Positions 36,901 through 44,200 of a DNA stretch of 64,000 bases are shown here, one piece after another. The first letter of the stretch is position 1, and each line of letters starts with the position of its first letter. This DNA is from Antedon mediterranea (lineage: Eukaryota; Echinodermata; Crinoidea; Comatulida; Antedonidae). The translations under genes were made by a program, and so were the position numbers. The notes beneath the pieces were generated by a model. The model had not been told where the DNA came from. It saw only the letters and a program-made list of their open reading frames with translations, and ran no database searches. The stretch covers positions 34,158,501 to 34,222,500 of the forward strand of contig NC_092672.1 of NCBI RefSeq assembly GCF_964355755.1. Direction: 5' to 3'.

Positions 36901-39184
36901 GGTAGAACTTTTACCTACTTTTAAACTGGTTTACGCTCATACCCGGGCCCTAACCCATATTACCGTAAATGGAGGAGGTTGGTTTGGGGGGGGGGGGGCG
37001 GGTTCTTGGATGAGGGGAGTTTTGTAGCTTTTAATAATTATACATTACAAACCGTTTATGTTTACATGAATACAGGTATTTAGCATTCACTATGCCTAAG
37101 GAGTTGGTTAGGACACTTGGCTGTCATACAGAGAGACCTGAGTTCAATTCTAAGTAAAATAAGCCCCTATGTTCAGAATTGAATACGGGACCTTTATCTT
37201 TTACCTATGCCCTAATAATGTAAGCGTTTCTAATGTGTCGTTCAATTGGCCTAGAAATTATTTCTTAAAAATCATTTTTACGAAACACAGGTTTAAATGA
37301 CATTAAAACTTATATAAAATGTTGTGCTTAGATAGAGTAAAAGTATATTCTTACCGCTGCCTAACCTGCCCGTCTCGCGCCTCCCTGATGATGATCCACC
37401 CCACTGCGACGATCTATATCCACCGTTCATTCTACTAGAACTCATGTCGTAAAATTTCCTCGACTCACAACAGTAGCAACTGCATAAACTAATCCAATAA
37501 CAAGATTGTAGATTTGTATTATCTTTCGAATAATTTTCCCAGCTATAAATTCACTTTATACGACGAATATAATAATCCTAATTAGCCTACATCGACGAGA
37601 CCAAAGATGTTTCTGTGGCGATGATGACGAAGTTCTACGCTGCGGGCGATTTTGACAGCACGCTGAAACTGACTCATGAAAAGTAACTATTTTCTAAGTA
37701 ACAACAAACTCTCTTAAAAAACCTGCGGTTATCGATATTGATATCAAAATCATGAACAATCATACTCATATACTACTCTGAAAAGATTCGTTTCGTGTCA
37801 GTTATTCGCATACTTAAAATATCTGCATTCATACACTGGTTTTGTTAAGTCCTCGAGTTTAGTATTGAATTCTAAATTAAGCCATGCCCGAGTAAGTACA
37901 CCGATACAAAGAAGTATTCACTTGAAATCATGGCAGATGATGACAAAATTACCGAACAATTCGACTATGAAGAAACTAATCAGATTACATCACAGTAGAA
38001 ACATCATATTGTGAAGACTAAAAGCTTTAATGATATAACAAATTGTATGAAGGAGAGATCGCGTCGTAATTGATTTGACGGCGCGCACATACTACGTCAC
38101 AGATTAGCCGGGTCGGAGGTCTTAGCTTCGGTGTAGAGAACTTTAGAAGTTTTTAAAAGTTTGCTCGGTTTAAATCGAAAGGGAAGTTTGTGTAGTGAGT
38201 GAAAATGAGTCATTTTACATGGATATTGATGTTTTCCTTCTTGGACAGACTTCGTATATCTCACGTTTAGTATGTAATGATTCGATGTTAATTAAGGTCA
38301 AATCTAGGTCAATTAAAATAGACCTATTTCATAAGAACAAATGTAAAAGCAACGGATTTTGAAGAAGTTGTTGCCTCTGGGTAAAAACTAATAGAGAGTA
38401 AAAATAACTTTATTGATGGAATCATAGAAAACCGGCTTTGGCGACTATTGTGAACAAGCTAACACGAAATATCGTAGAAAATATCACAACAATTTCAATG
38501 ATTATTTCATTTCCGTCGTCTGTATCTTGTTTATAAATTATATTATAGGATGTTCAATTTGATTTAATTGGCTTTTTTACATACACAATTATAATATCCT
38601 TTACGGTAAGGGCGTTTCCCACTAAGATACAAACAAGTTGACGAATAACTATAATATGTGCGTCTGTGTGTTGTACGCGTATGAAGCCTAAAGCGTGGTT
38701 CCCACTAGCGACGGAACACAAGGACGTAACGCAACGCAAGTGAATTGACCAATCACAAGCGATGGCTTATTCGCTTGTGATTGCTAACTGTCTATAACTT
38801 CGCTTGTCATTGGTTAAAACGCTTGCGTTGCGTTTACGTCCTTGCGTTACGTTCTAGTGGGAACCAAGCTTAAGTCATTTCATTGATTATTGCGTCTATA
38901 TTCGAATTTGAGTACGTCGATTGTGTGTTGTCGCTACTTTTCAGTGTTGAGTGGGGAGGGAGGTGTCTCCTTTTACTATACCTTATAAAATCTCTATGAT
39001 TATACATAATTATTAAAAATGATGTCATTTTACATTTAGAATTTACGTTTAAAAGTATAAAAATAAAGACGGAATCATTATGAAACACAAAGTGGACAAA
39101 ACAACAAAAAAAAGGACGAAAAGACGAGAAATGGTTAAATTTTGAAAGAAAAATAATAATATTACCTGAACTTCTTCTATTCAT
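21965..39184 (-). CDS. SEPTIN2: Septin, SEPTIN2 group (SEPTIN1/2/4/5-like), with alternative 5' exons
   Basis: Common exons, 5' to 3': 27975-28071, 27234-27320, 26971-27094, 26295-26429, 24456-24573, 24262-24360, cassette 24115-24150, 23356-23504, 22612-22716, 21965-22133. With first exon 29812-29853 the protein is 386 aa. Motifs in that isoform: P-loop GESGLGKST (47-55), switch DTPGFG (104-109), G4 AKAD (185-188), septin-unique element [13 protein letters not shown], and a C-terminal coiled coil ([18 protein letters not shown]). Septins are GTP-binding proteins that form hetero-oligomeric filaments at the cortex, cleavage furrow and cilium base. [15 protein letters not shown] and VHYENYR are closest to SEPTIN4/5; the symbol is a group label. 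Four first exons are phase-compatible and described separately. The 12-residue cassette is absent from recalled human sequences. Intron sequences hold unusual exon-derived duplications. Confidence 0.93.
22418..22572 (+). mobile_element. MITE-1 copy 8
   Basis: In the last septin intron, antisense to the gene, about 40 bp beyond the donor of exon 22612-22716. The ATCACTACCATATTTGGGC subunit is duplicated. Confidence 0.9.
23059..23374. repeat. 12 x 27-bp minisatellite made of a septin exon end plus its 5' splice site
   Basis: On the minus strand each unit reads about GCGTAATATGCTAATTAG|GTAAGTTTC. The unit nearest the exon supplies the true last codons of exon 23356-23504 (CGT AAT ATG CTA ATT AG) and its donor. 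The other 11 units lie downstream in the intron and repeat exon end plus donor, with variants GTAAGT, GTAAGA, GTACGT and TTATGTAAGT. Unit spacing is exactly 27 bp across the array (aligned motif starts at 23061, 23088, 23115 and so on to 23358). Confidence 0.95.
23826..24172. repeat. Segmental duplication block 1 (contains the 36-nt septin cassette exon)
   Basis: About 350 bp matching 25407-25759 closely: shared TACGCGCTACTCGCGCGTTG, CCATTTCCGGTCTGTATCCC, AGTAACTTCATAACAAAACA and TTTACATACCATGCCTGGTT. A shorter third copy lies at 26123-26265. Confidence 0.9.
24115..24150 (-). CDS. SEPTIN2: Septin 36-nt cassette exon ([12 protein letters not shown])
   Basis: Twelve codons, phase 0 at both ends, with acceptor TTATTAG and donor GTATGT. 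Joining the flanking exons without it gives [14 protein letters not shown], collinear with the vertebrate family where no insert exists. The exon therefore looks skippable and lineage-specific. It adds an acidic loop before the [10 protein letters not shown] strand of the GTPase domain. Confidence 0.8.
25070..25365. repeat. TTCATTCA-rich low-complexity tract
   Basis: Dense CATT/ATTCATTC repeats; part of it (about 25300-25365) recurs at 25778-25845 and 25905-25980. The open frames here are low-complexity artefacts. Confidence 0.7.
25407..25759. repeat. Segmental duplication block 2
   Basis: Second copy of the 23826-24172 block, about 1.6 kb upstream in the direction of septin transcription. 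It lies in a different intron (between exons 26295-26429 and 24456-24573). Confidence 0.9.
25700..25735 (-). pseudogene. Ectopic copy of the septin cassette exon
   Basis: The 36-nt exon and both its splice sites are preserved ([12 protein letters not shown]; one coding change, E to Q). It sits in a phase-2 intron. If spliced there it would be read in another frame ([13 protein letters not shown]) without a stop, and would keep the downstream frame. It is either a silent pseudo-exon or a source of a variant insert in the GTPase domain. Confidence 0.75.
25778..26109. repeat. Second TTCATTCA / TTTATTTC low-complexity tract with internal duplications
   Basis: Shares GATTCGTTTCTTCTTTTATT and TCTTTATCTCTT with 25310-25345, and repeats itself at about 25905-25980. 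It is probably part of the same duplication history as blocks 1-3. Confidence 0.65.
26110..26132 (-). pseudogene. Duplicated end of a septin exon with a second donor site
   Basis: The minus strand reads TTTATCTCCTTACGGTCACGG|GTAAGTATG, a copy of the end of exon 26295-26429 (FISPYGHG). It lies about 165 bp downstream in the intron with an intact GTAAGT. Two nucleotide differences keep the amino acids. Confidence 0.7.
26123..26265. repeat. Segmental duplication block 3 (partial)
   Basis: Matches the left portion of blocks 1 and 2 (ACAAGCTAAAA, CATCCCGCGTCAAGCGCGT, GAAATGGGTACGCGCTACTC) but ends before the cassette exon. It is bounded by the exon-end copy at 26110-26132 and the true exon end at 26295, so one event probably created both. 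Confidence 0.75.
26647..26955. mobile_element. MITE-3 copy 2 (septin intron)
   Basis: Longer form sharing ATATTGTCC, CCATTTTAATGTCACCTAAT, AGTCAAATTGACTGCCAG and CATGTTTTTGGGGGAAT with 58487-58823. It ends about 15 bp from the donor of exon 26971-27094. Confidence 0.75.
27569..27910. mobile_element. MITE-6 copy 1, interrupted by MITE-1 copy 9
   Basis: Ends CTATCTATTTCCGAAGTATC and GATACTTCGGAAATAG are inverted repeats followed by AATATTTGGTAATACAACAT. A complete MITE-1 (27654-27815) lies in the middle. An uninterrupted relative is at 35517-35656. Confidence 0.85.
27654..27815 (-). mobile_element. MITE-1 copy 9 (nested in MITE-6)
   Basis: Centre in reverse orientation (GGTAGTGATATG ... GACATCATCATGTCC), sense to the septin gene. 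Flanked by TA on both sides. Confidence 0.9.
28257..28380. repeat. Tandem duplication, 2 x about 63 bp
   Basis: Two copies of CCAAAATCCGCTTTCG(A/G)TGTGAACAG followed by AGCTTAAACCATGGA, in the intron 5' of exon 27975-28071. An AAAACTCCGGAGTTTTG palindrome just upstream (28206-28222) matches MITE-4. Confidence 0.8.
28727..28920. repeat. Tandem duplication, 2 x about 95 bp
   Basis: Two diverged copies sharing AAAA(G/C)TCCTCG(A/G)CAACAC, CGGTGG and ATCCC(A/T) motifs. Confidence 0.7.
29352..29488 (-). mobile_element. MITE-1 copy 10
   Basis: Reverse orientation (sense to septin), in the intron after first exon 29812-29853. It lacks part of the right terminus (AGTGCAGAGCTTT). Confidence 0.9.
29812..29853 (-). 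CDS. SEPTIN2: Septin alternative first exon 1d ([14 protein letters not shown])
   Basis: Fourteen codons ending in CTG|GTAAGT, phase 0, joining directly to [15 protein letters not shown]. Acidic/Ser-rich N-terminus. Nearest of the four first exons to the common body. Confidence 0.75.
30243..30325 (-). mobile_element. Degenerate tRNA-like SINE head
   Basis: Minus strand has B box GGGTTCGAATCTTCGCGG and an eroded A-box region with ACACGGAGCATCC. The acceptor stem is not intact, so this is not called as a tRNA gene. Confidence 0.45.
30798..30806 (-). CDS. SEPTIN2: Septin alternative first exon 1c (MSK)
   Basis: ATG TCA AAG|GTAAGT, phase 0. Human SEPTIN2 also begins MSK, supporting a real, short conventional N-terminus giving a 375-residue isoform. 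Confidence 0.6.
31069..31431 (-). other. Open frame of about 120 codons, possible exon or decayed gene
   Basis: The frame follows an acceptor-like TTGATGCAG and contains [24 protein letters not shown]-x-N-L motif followed by a beta-strand-like stretch recalls extracellular domains of the SUSD2/mesh kind. This is a weak resemblance. It lies inside the long 5' intron of the septin and shows no partner exons, so it may be a remnant of a transposed gene or chance. Confidence 0.25.
31432..34261. other. Long 5' septin intron with little recognisable content
   Basis: About 2.8 kb. Apart from the CG-rich repeat at 33340-33590 and a MITE-6 end fragment near 32835-32866 (CTCGGTACTGTATCTATTTC) I saw nothing I can name. 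Confidence 0.45.
33340..33590. repeat. Degenerate CG-rich tandem repeat
   Basis: Imperfect copies of GTTTGAACGCGCGCGTATAG, TATCCTTACCATTATCAGTG and GACGCGTGCGT; two clear copies start at 33351 and 33433, with decayed ones to about 33590. The same motifs occur at 1636-1682. It is CpG-rich in an otherwise AT-rich region. Confidence 0.7.
34262..34390. mobile_element. MITE-7 copy (AGGGGACACTTT family)
   Basis: Ends AGGGTGTACCACTTTCAGGG and TGTCCCCTTAATAGAGGTTC form an imperfect inverted repeat. Related fragments are at about 5830-5890, 40170-40258, 43503-43584, 47578-47628 and 53228-53895. Confidence 0.6.
34539..34834 (-). CDS. SEPTIN2: Septin shared 5' exon 2 (Ser/Arg/Tyr-rich N-terminal extension)
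   Basis: Acceptor TACGACAG|GT, donor AAAAG|GTAAAT, 296 nt, entered in phase 1 and left in phase 0. It encodes [20 protein letters not shown] through [11 protein letters not shown]: disordered, Ser/Thr-rich with [10 protein letters not shown] and RFRRYST (basophilic kinase-type sites). The phase-0 end fits common exon 27975-28071 exactly. Without that join it would be an orphan N-terminus. Vertebrate SEPTIN4 and SEPTIN9 also have long variable N-terminal extensions. If the donor is not used, the frame continues 23 codons to a stop. Confidence 0.65.
34912..35042. mobile_element. MITE-2 copy 2
   Basis: 131 bp with ends AAACTTGGTTCCCACT and AGTGGGAACCAAGCTTT. Internal TCGCTTGTGATTGGTCAA and inverted GCAACGCAAG motifs match copy 1. 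It lies about 80 bp upstream (5') of exon 34539-34834. Confidence 0.85.
35517..35656. mobile_element. MITE-6 copy 2, uninterrupted
   Basis: Ends CTATTCCCGAACTATAATAG and CTATGATACTTCGGAAATAG. Its centre AGTAGTAACCTTACATGATA gives a paralogous empty site for the MITE-1 found in copy 1. Confidence 0.85.
35977..36140 (-). mobile_element. MITE-1 copy 11
   Basis: Reverse orientation, sense to septin, with somewhat diverged ends (AAAGCTTTGTCTAAACTATC / GTATAGACAAATAGCTTT). Confidence 0.9.
36424..36812. repeat. Imperfect tandem duplication, about 190-bp unit
   Basis: AACAGCCTTCATTAATTA recurs at 36429 and 36615, with shared TTTTTAATGTAGGC, CTCGTACAATACAGTAGTA and AATCGAATGGTATT segments to 36812. 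TCAATATCGATCGATGCAAT also occurs at about 35791, so the repeat is dispersed locally. Confidence 0.7.
36986..36998 (+). repeat. G13 homopolymer within a G-rich tract
   Basis: A run of 13 G preceded by GGAGGAGGTTGG and followed by CGGG (36971-37002). The stretch could form a quadruplex. It lies about 350 bp downstream of septin first exon 1b, so the transcript (minus strand) would be C-rich here. The run length may be uncertain in the assembly. Confidence 0.7.
37087..37160 (+). mobile_element. tRNA-Asp-like SINE head, degenerate
   Basis: A-box-like AGGAGTTGGTTAGGACA, anticodon-loop CTGTCAT (GTC) and B-box-like GAGTTCAATTC occur in tRNA order, but the acceptor stem does not pair. It is a retroposon remnant. 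Confidence 0.5.
37355..37445 (-). CDS. SEPTIN2: Septin alternative first exon 1b ([14 protein letters not shown]...)
   Basis: ATG to GGCAGCG|GTAAGA, 30 codons plus 1 nt, so phase 1. It splices in frame to exon 34539-34834 (G|GT = Gly). Gly/Ser/Arg-rich. The resulting isoform would be 501 residues with the cassette exon. Confidence 0.65.
38690..38873. mobile_element. MITE-2 copy 3
   Basis: 184 bp; ends AAAGCGTGGTTCCCACT and AGTGGGAACCAAGCTT. It carries three copies of the CGCTTGTGATTG-type motif. It begins about 290 bp downstream of septin exon 1a. Confidence 0.85.
39166..39184 (-). CDS. SEPTIN2: Septin alternative first exon 1a (MNRRSS)
   Basis: ATG AAT AGA AGA AGT TCA G|GTAATA: six codons plus 1 nt, phase 1, the same exit phase as exon 1b. 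It joins exon 34539-34834 as [14 protein letters not shown]. Short and unconfirmed; the phase match and donor are the evidence. Confidence 0.45.
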
Positions 39185-41219
39185 GCTAGCGTATCTGTCC
39201 AACTCTTGATCAATATTTCCAAAATAAAAACCATTTAAGTAGATTGAAAACTCAATCTAACTGCATCTGCTCATGGCTCTATCCACAATCCTCCGTCGCC
39301 GATATTAGTAGGCCTATAAGCCTATACTAACCAAACTCATCGTTTGAATTACAATTAATGTTGGTTGTATCTAGGAAATGTGTAATAGAAAAGTAACGAC
39401 CGCGTAAGATCTTGATAACATAATATCAATTTCCTCATTTTTAATCTAAATAACTACCATATTTCTGCCTCACGTAATTTTTTCTAATAGCCTACTTATA
39501 TCATTGAGCACCTAAATATGCCTTTTTTTTAAATGGAATGGTTTTGCAGATAGGCCGGCCTGGGCCTATAAATTGTCTATTTCGTACGTGACTTGGTAGC
39601 TTATGTTTTACAAATCATTGATAAAGTAGACAATTGTAGAACCTAAAGATTATTGCAAACGTTATGTGGTTTTTACGAAAATAGCCGGAAAATAATAATA
39701 AAAGAGACATTCCCGACCATTATACGGTAACGCAACACAACCAACGATAAAGTTCGCGATAACGTAAATTTAAGAGGGCGCGATATATTAATTTGTCATA
39801 CTAAGCCATACGGTGAAGGAAAAAAATCTGCTAGAAAACACTTTTCGTTCCGAACTCTATATACTAACAAATTTATGCCTAGGTAAAATTTATTATGTGT
39901 TCCAAGTAATAATGTGAAGAATTGAATCAAAATATCTTGAAGAAATAATTTTTATGTGTTCTCTCTTCTAATCTAATCACGAAAATTCAAAATACTAAAG
40001 ACACGTAATAATAGTTGTTTTTCTTTATTAATTTGGTAAAATATGTTTTACTATGCTATATGTTACGAATTAATTTCTATAGATAAAATACATGGAAAAT
40101 TATTATATAGCATTAGATCAGTTTAAAATAATAACCCTGGAGGCCTAAATAGCACCAGCTAATTGTATAAAATATAATACGGTGTAACCCCTATTAAGGG
40201 AACACTTTTGGACCAAAAAGGTGTCCTCTGAAAAGAGGTTTCCTCAGTAGGGATTTATATTTATATACATAATATAATATTGAATTATTGTTTTTTTTTT
40301 TGTTAATAATAAAATAATATTTGCTTACAAAATAAATAAAAAATAATATTTGCTTATAAAATATATTCATTAAATAAAATGTAAAATGTATACAGCTACT
40401 ACTATGTTTTATTATATAATCTGATTAATGATATGATCATTTTTTAAATAAATAAATTACTGTTTTCAATACTGTTGTAAACTTTATGACATATTACAGC
40501 ATTCATTGTTTTTCATTTCACTCAAAGCGTACGGTATACTAGATATACGAAAACAATTTTGCAATGAATAACAAATATTTTATTTGTAGACTATGATTTT
40601 GGTTATTTAAACTATTCATAGGCCTATCATTTTTTTAACAAATATATTTTTACTTTTATTCTGTGTTTTATTTGTTTTCTACGTGTTCTAAAATGACAAT
40701 ACTGTAACATACGGTGAGAGTCAATAAAATAGATGTTCAAATGTAGGCCTATATTAAATATAGATTGTTTTGAATCATATAATATACTATATACATCTCC
40801 TGCTGTTTGTTAGATTATTAATATTCTATCTGCACCACAGACCATCATAAATCATATATTTTATATGAAGAGCAATCATCAATACATTGTAAATAAGGCC
40901 ATGGAATGATTTGAAATTATTAATATTATTATTACATATCATGTTTGGAATTAGGGGATGCAATCTGCAATGCATCCCCTAAAATCTCTAGTTATAAACA
41001 CCAAATCATTTTTTTCATTATTTTCACCTGAACTTAGGTATGTGGAATCCATACATAACTCCCATAACAAATCCATACTACAAAGTATTATAACAAATAT
41101 TGTAGGTGCTCTTTTAGCCATGAACAAATCCTGAAAAGATCTACTGTAGGATTTGAACCAATGATTGTGGGATGTGTAAGCGACAGTAAGTCACATTTGC
41201 AAGTAATTGCATTGCTATA
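39185..41219. other. Intergenic space between septin exon 1a and the SEC14L 3' end
   Basis: Very AT-rich. It contains a MITE-7 fragment (40170-40258) and a short inverted pair GGGGATGCAATCTG / TGCAATGCATCCCCT near 40954-40980. A tRNA-like B box (minus strand, GGTTCAAATCC at 41151-41161) is a SINE remnant. No exons seen. Confidence 0.5.
40170..40258. mobile_element. MITE-7 fragment
   Basis: TGTAACCCCTATTAAGGGAA then CACTTTTGGACC, and the counterpart GGTGTCCTCTGAAAAGAGGT, in inverted arrangement. Confidence 0.6.
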
Positions 41220-44200
41220 CTAAACAGTAATAACCTGTTCTTCAATTTCAGTGACATCATTTCTTTCTTCTTTCTCACTTTCCTCCTTATTTTCAATACT
41301 TTTTTCTATATTCTCCTCTTTTGTACTACTTTCACTAGTGCTATTAACAACTACATATTCATCCTGTTCTTGGACACTTACTGCCATCTCATCTTTAATT
41401 TCTTCTTTTGTACTCTCTCCTTTGGTATCACCACCGGTGTCTCCGTCTTTCTTTTCACTCTGAGCCTCATTCAGATTGTCTTTGATACCCTCAGGTTGAC
41501 CTGCATTTGTGTCTTTGTTGACAACATTCTCTACTTCTTTGACATCACTGCCATCATTACTACTTACTACCTCTTTGAGCTCTGTCACTTTCTCCTGCGT
41601 GACCTCTTTGTCATTTTCCATGACATTGCATTCTTTCTCCGTGTTCCTATCTTCTTTTACACTGTTTTCCACATCTTTATTTATTTCATTGTTCTTATTA
41701 TTACTTTCTTCATCTTGTTTATTGTCTGTCGTCTGACTGTTGTCATTTAATGCCTTACTGCTGACCTGTTCTTCATCAAGGTCACCAACTGGTTCCAATA
41801 GCTCTAGCATGTACATGATCTTCTTGGGTTTTGTCCAGCTGAATCGGTTATCAAACTTGAAAACATCTGAAGAAAGTATAAAATAGAAATTGTTGAAGCA
41901 ACACAAAACTGGAGCCTAAAAGCTCTGTCTACACTATCAAACTAGTTTGACAAAAACTGTATGTGCCCAAATATGGTAGTAAGTGATACACCCAAATATG
42001 GTAGTCATGTGATGACATGATGTCCATATATGGGCACATGGCATTTTTTGTCACATAAAGTTTGATAGTATAGACATAGCTTAATATTTATAAATTAAAT
42101 GTAATTGTAGGCCTAATGGTCCTCTCTTTATGGTACCCAGAGAAATGACATTAATCATTTGGAATATTGTACTCAAATCTTTAGCATGTATTGACAATTA
42201 AATAAAAAAAACAACTGTTTAACTCACAATATCCAGCAGTTTCTAATTCGACTTGACCATCTTGTAGTACAAAATGACTGTTGACTCTAGTAGTTTCTAA
42301 GATTTTTACTTTCTGTCCGTTGCTTTCAATTCGTTTGATTCCAAAAGCAATGTCATGATCTTTAGTTTTAAATGCATACCTGTATAAAAAGAATAAAGAT
42401 AGGTAGTATCCTCTCCTCACTGGGTACATTATTATATCCTACATACAACTCTAGTATTGCTAACAAACCCATGTTTTGTGTAAAACTAGTTTGCCAAAAA
42501 AAGTATGATGTGCCCAAATATGGTAGTGATATGATGTCATCGTGTCCATATTTGGGCACACCACATGATGAATGATGATGAATGAAACTTCACCTGAAGA
42601 AACTACCAGGTTTTGTAACTCTGTACTTAAACTCCAACATAGATCCTCTCTTGATGTCTCTTTCTGTCATGTTATCATCAGCAATGTCTACATCTTGGGA
42701 ATAATAAGACTTGGGTACTTCACCTCCTAAACATATCTGAAACCAAACAAATTAGACCAGTACTAATATGTGATGTCATCACCTTCTATGTGACACATTT
42801 TGACCAATCCAATCTAACAACAGGACACTTGCCTTGCCTAAGATAGAAACTTGTAAAAGTCCTTTGATCTTATGTCTGGATGCGATGTGGCGAGTGGTGT
42901 CTATTAAGGGGCGTGAACTGATTGTGTTGTAGCCACAGATAAATGAATGATCTCCGGAGCTCAGCATCCTGTTGTTAGATTGCCTGGGTCTGACTGACTG
43001 ATAACCGTAGAAATGTTAATAAAGCTTTGCCTACATTACTGTAGTCACACACAGAACCTCTTTCAATTTTCCGCTAACAGGCCTACTAACCTTGCTAGAA
43101 CACATTGTGTTCCCATCTACATCAGTGGCTTTACCTTCCCAATAAACTGGTAAAAGAGTACCAGTAAACTAGGCTTACTAACCTTGCTAGAACACATTGT
43201 GTTCCCATCTACATCAGTGGCTTTACCTTCCCAATAAACTGGTAAAAGAGTACCAGTAAACTAGGCTTACTAACCTTGCTAGAACACATTGTGTTCCCAT
43301 CTACATCAGTGGCTTTACCTTCCCAATAAACTGGTAAAAGAGTACCAGTAAACTAGGCTTACTAACCTTGCTTGAACACATTGTATTACCATCTGCATCA
43401 GTGGCTTTACCTCCCCAATAGACTGGCAAAACATCTTCATCTACAAAATCTAACAAAGCAGCCTTCCAATCACCTTTAAAAAAAGGAAAACCCAATTACA
43501 GTAGATCTCCTATTAAGGGAACACTTCAGGATCCAATAAAGTGTCCCTTTAATAGGGGTGTCCCCTAAATAGGAGATTAAGGCCACATTAATGTAAAACA
43601 TATATTTCCCCTAGTTAATTTGTTTCACAGGAAAGTTTCTCTTTAATATATGTGTCTTATGATGTACCAGTGAAGGTTTCTATTATAATATAAATGCAAG
43701 GAAATTATATCTACTTAAGATTACCTCCAAGTATATGTATTTTTTTGCGTGTTTCTGAGCTTAAGTACGGCCGACAAAGAGCGTACACAAGAGGAAAGAT
43801 TTTTGGAGCTCGAACAATAAGTATCTTTTTTAAGCATTCTGGGTAATGGTCCTGAAGAATGCTTGTTATCTGCCGATAAAAGAAAACGAAAAGTAATGCA
43901 ACAATCTTGTGTAAAACTTGACACAAGTTCTTCATTAAGCTCTGTCTACACTATCAAACTAGTTTGAGAAAAAAAGTGTGACATGCCAAAATATGGTAGT
44001 GACGTGCCTAAATATGGTAGTGATATGACTTCATCGTATCCATATATGGGCACATGACATTTTTTTGTCACATTAAGTTTGATTGTGTAGACAGAGCTTT
44101 AGAGTGATGTAATATTTCATTATATAATTGAATAGAAAGAGGCTTATTTTATTATTGTTTATGAATAAAACTGATTAACTTACCTGATTGTAAAGATCCA

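Noticed and set aside
37930-37998. Short plus-strand frame [22 protein letters not shown] ending in TAG
   Set aside because: Twenty-two codons, no donor at its end, no partner exons; likely chance, though its acidic composition is notable.
41251-41750. Plus-strand Ser/Leu/Phe-rich open frames
   Set aside because: They are the antisense shadow of the Glu/Lys-rich SEC14L tail, which is joined to conserved exons on the minus strand.
42779-42967. Minus-strand 62-codon frame between SEC14L exons
   Set aside because: Flanking exons 42594-42736 and 43367-43473 join in phase without it, and the sequence does not fit the GOLD domain order.
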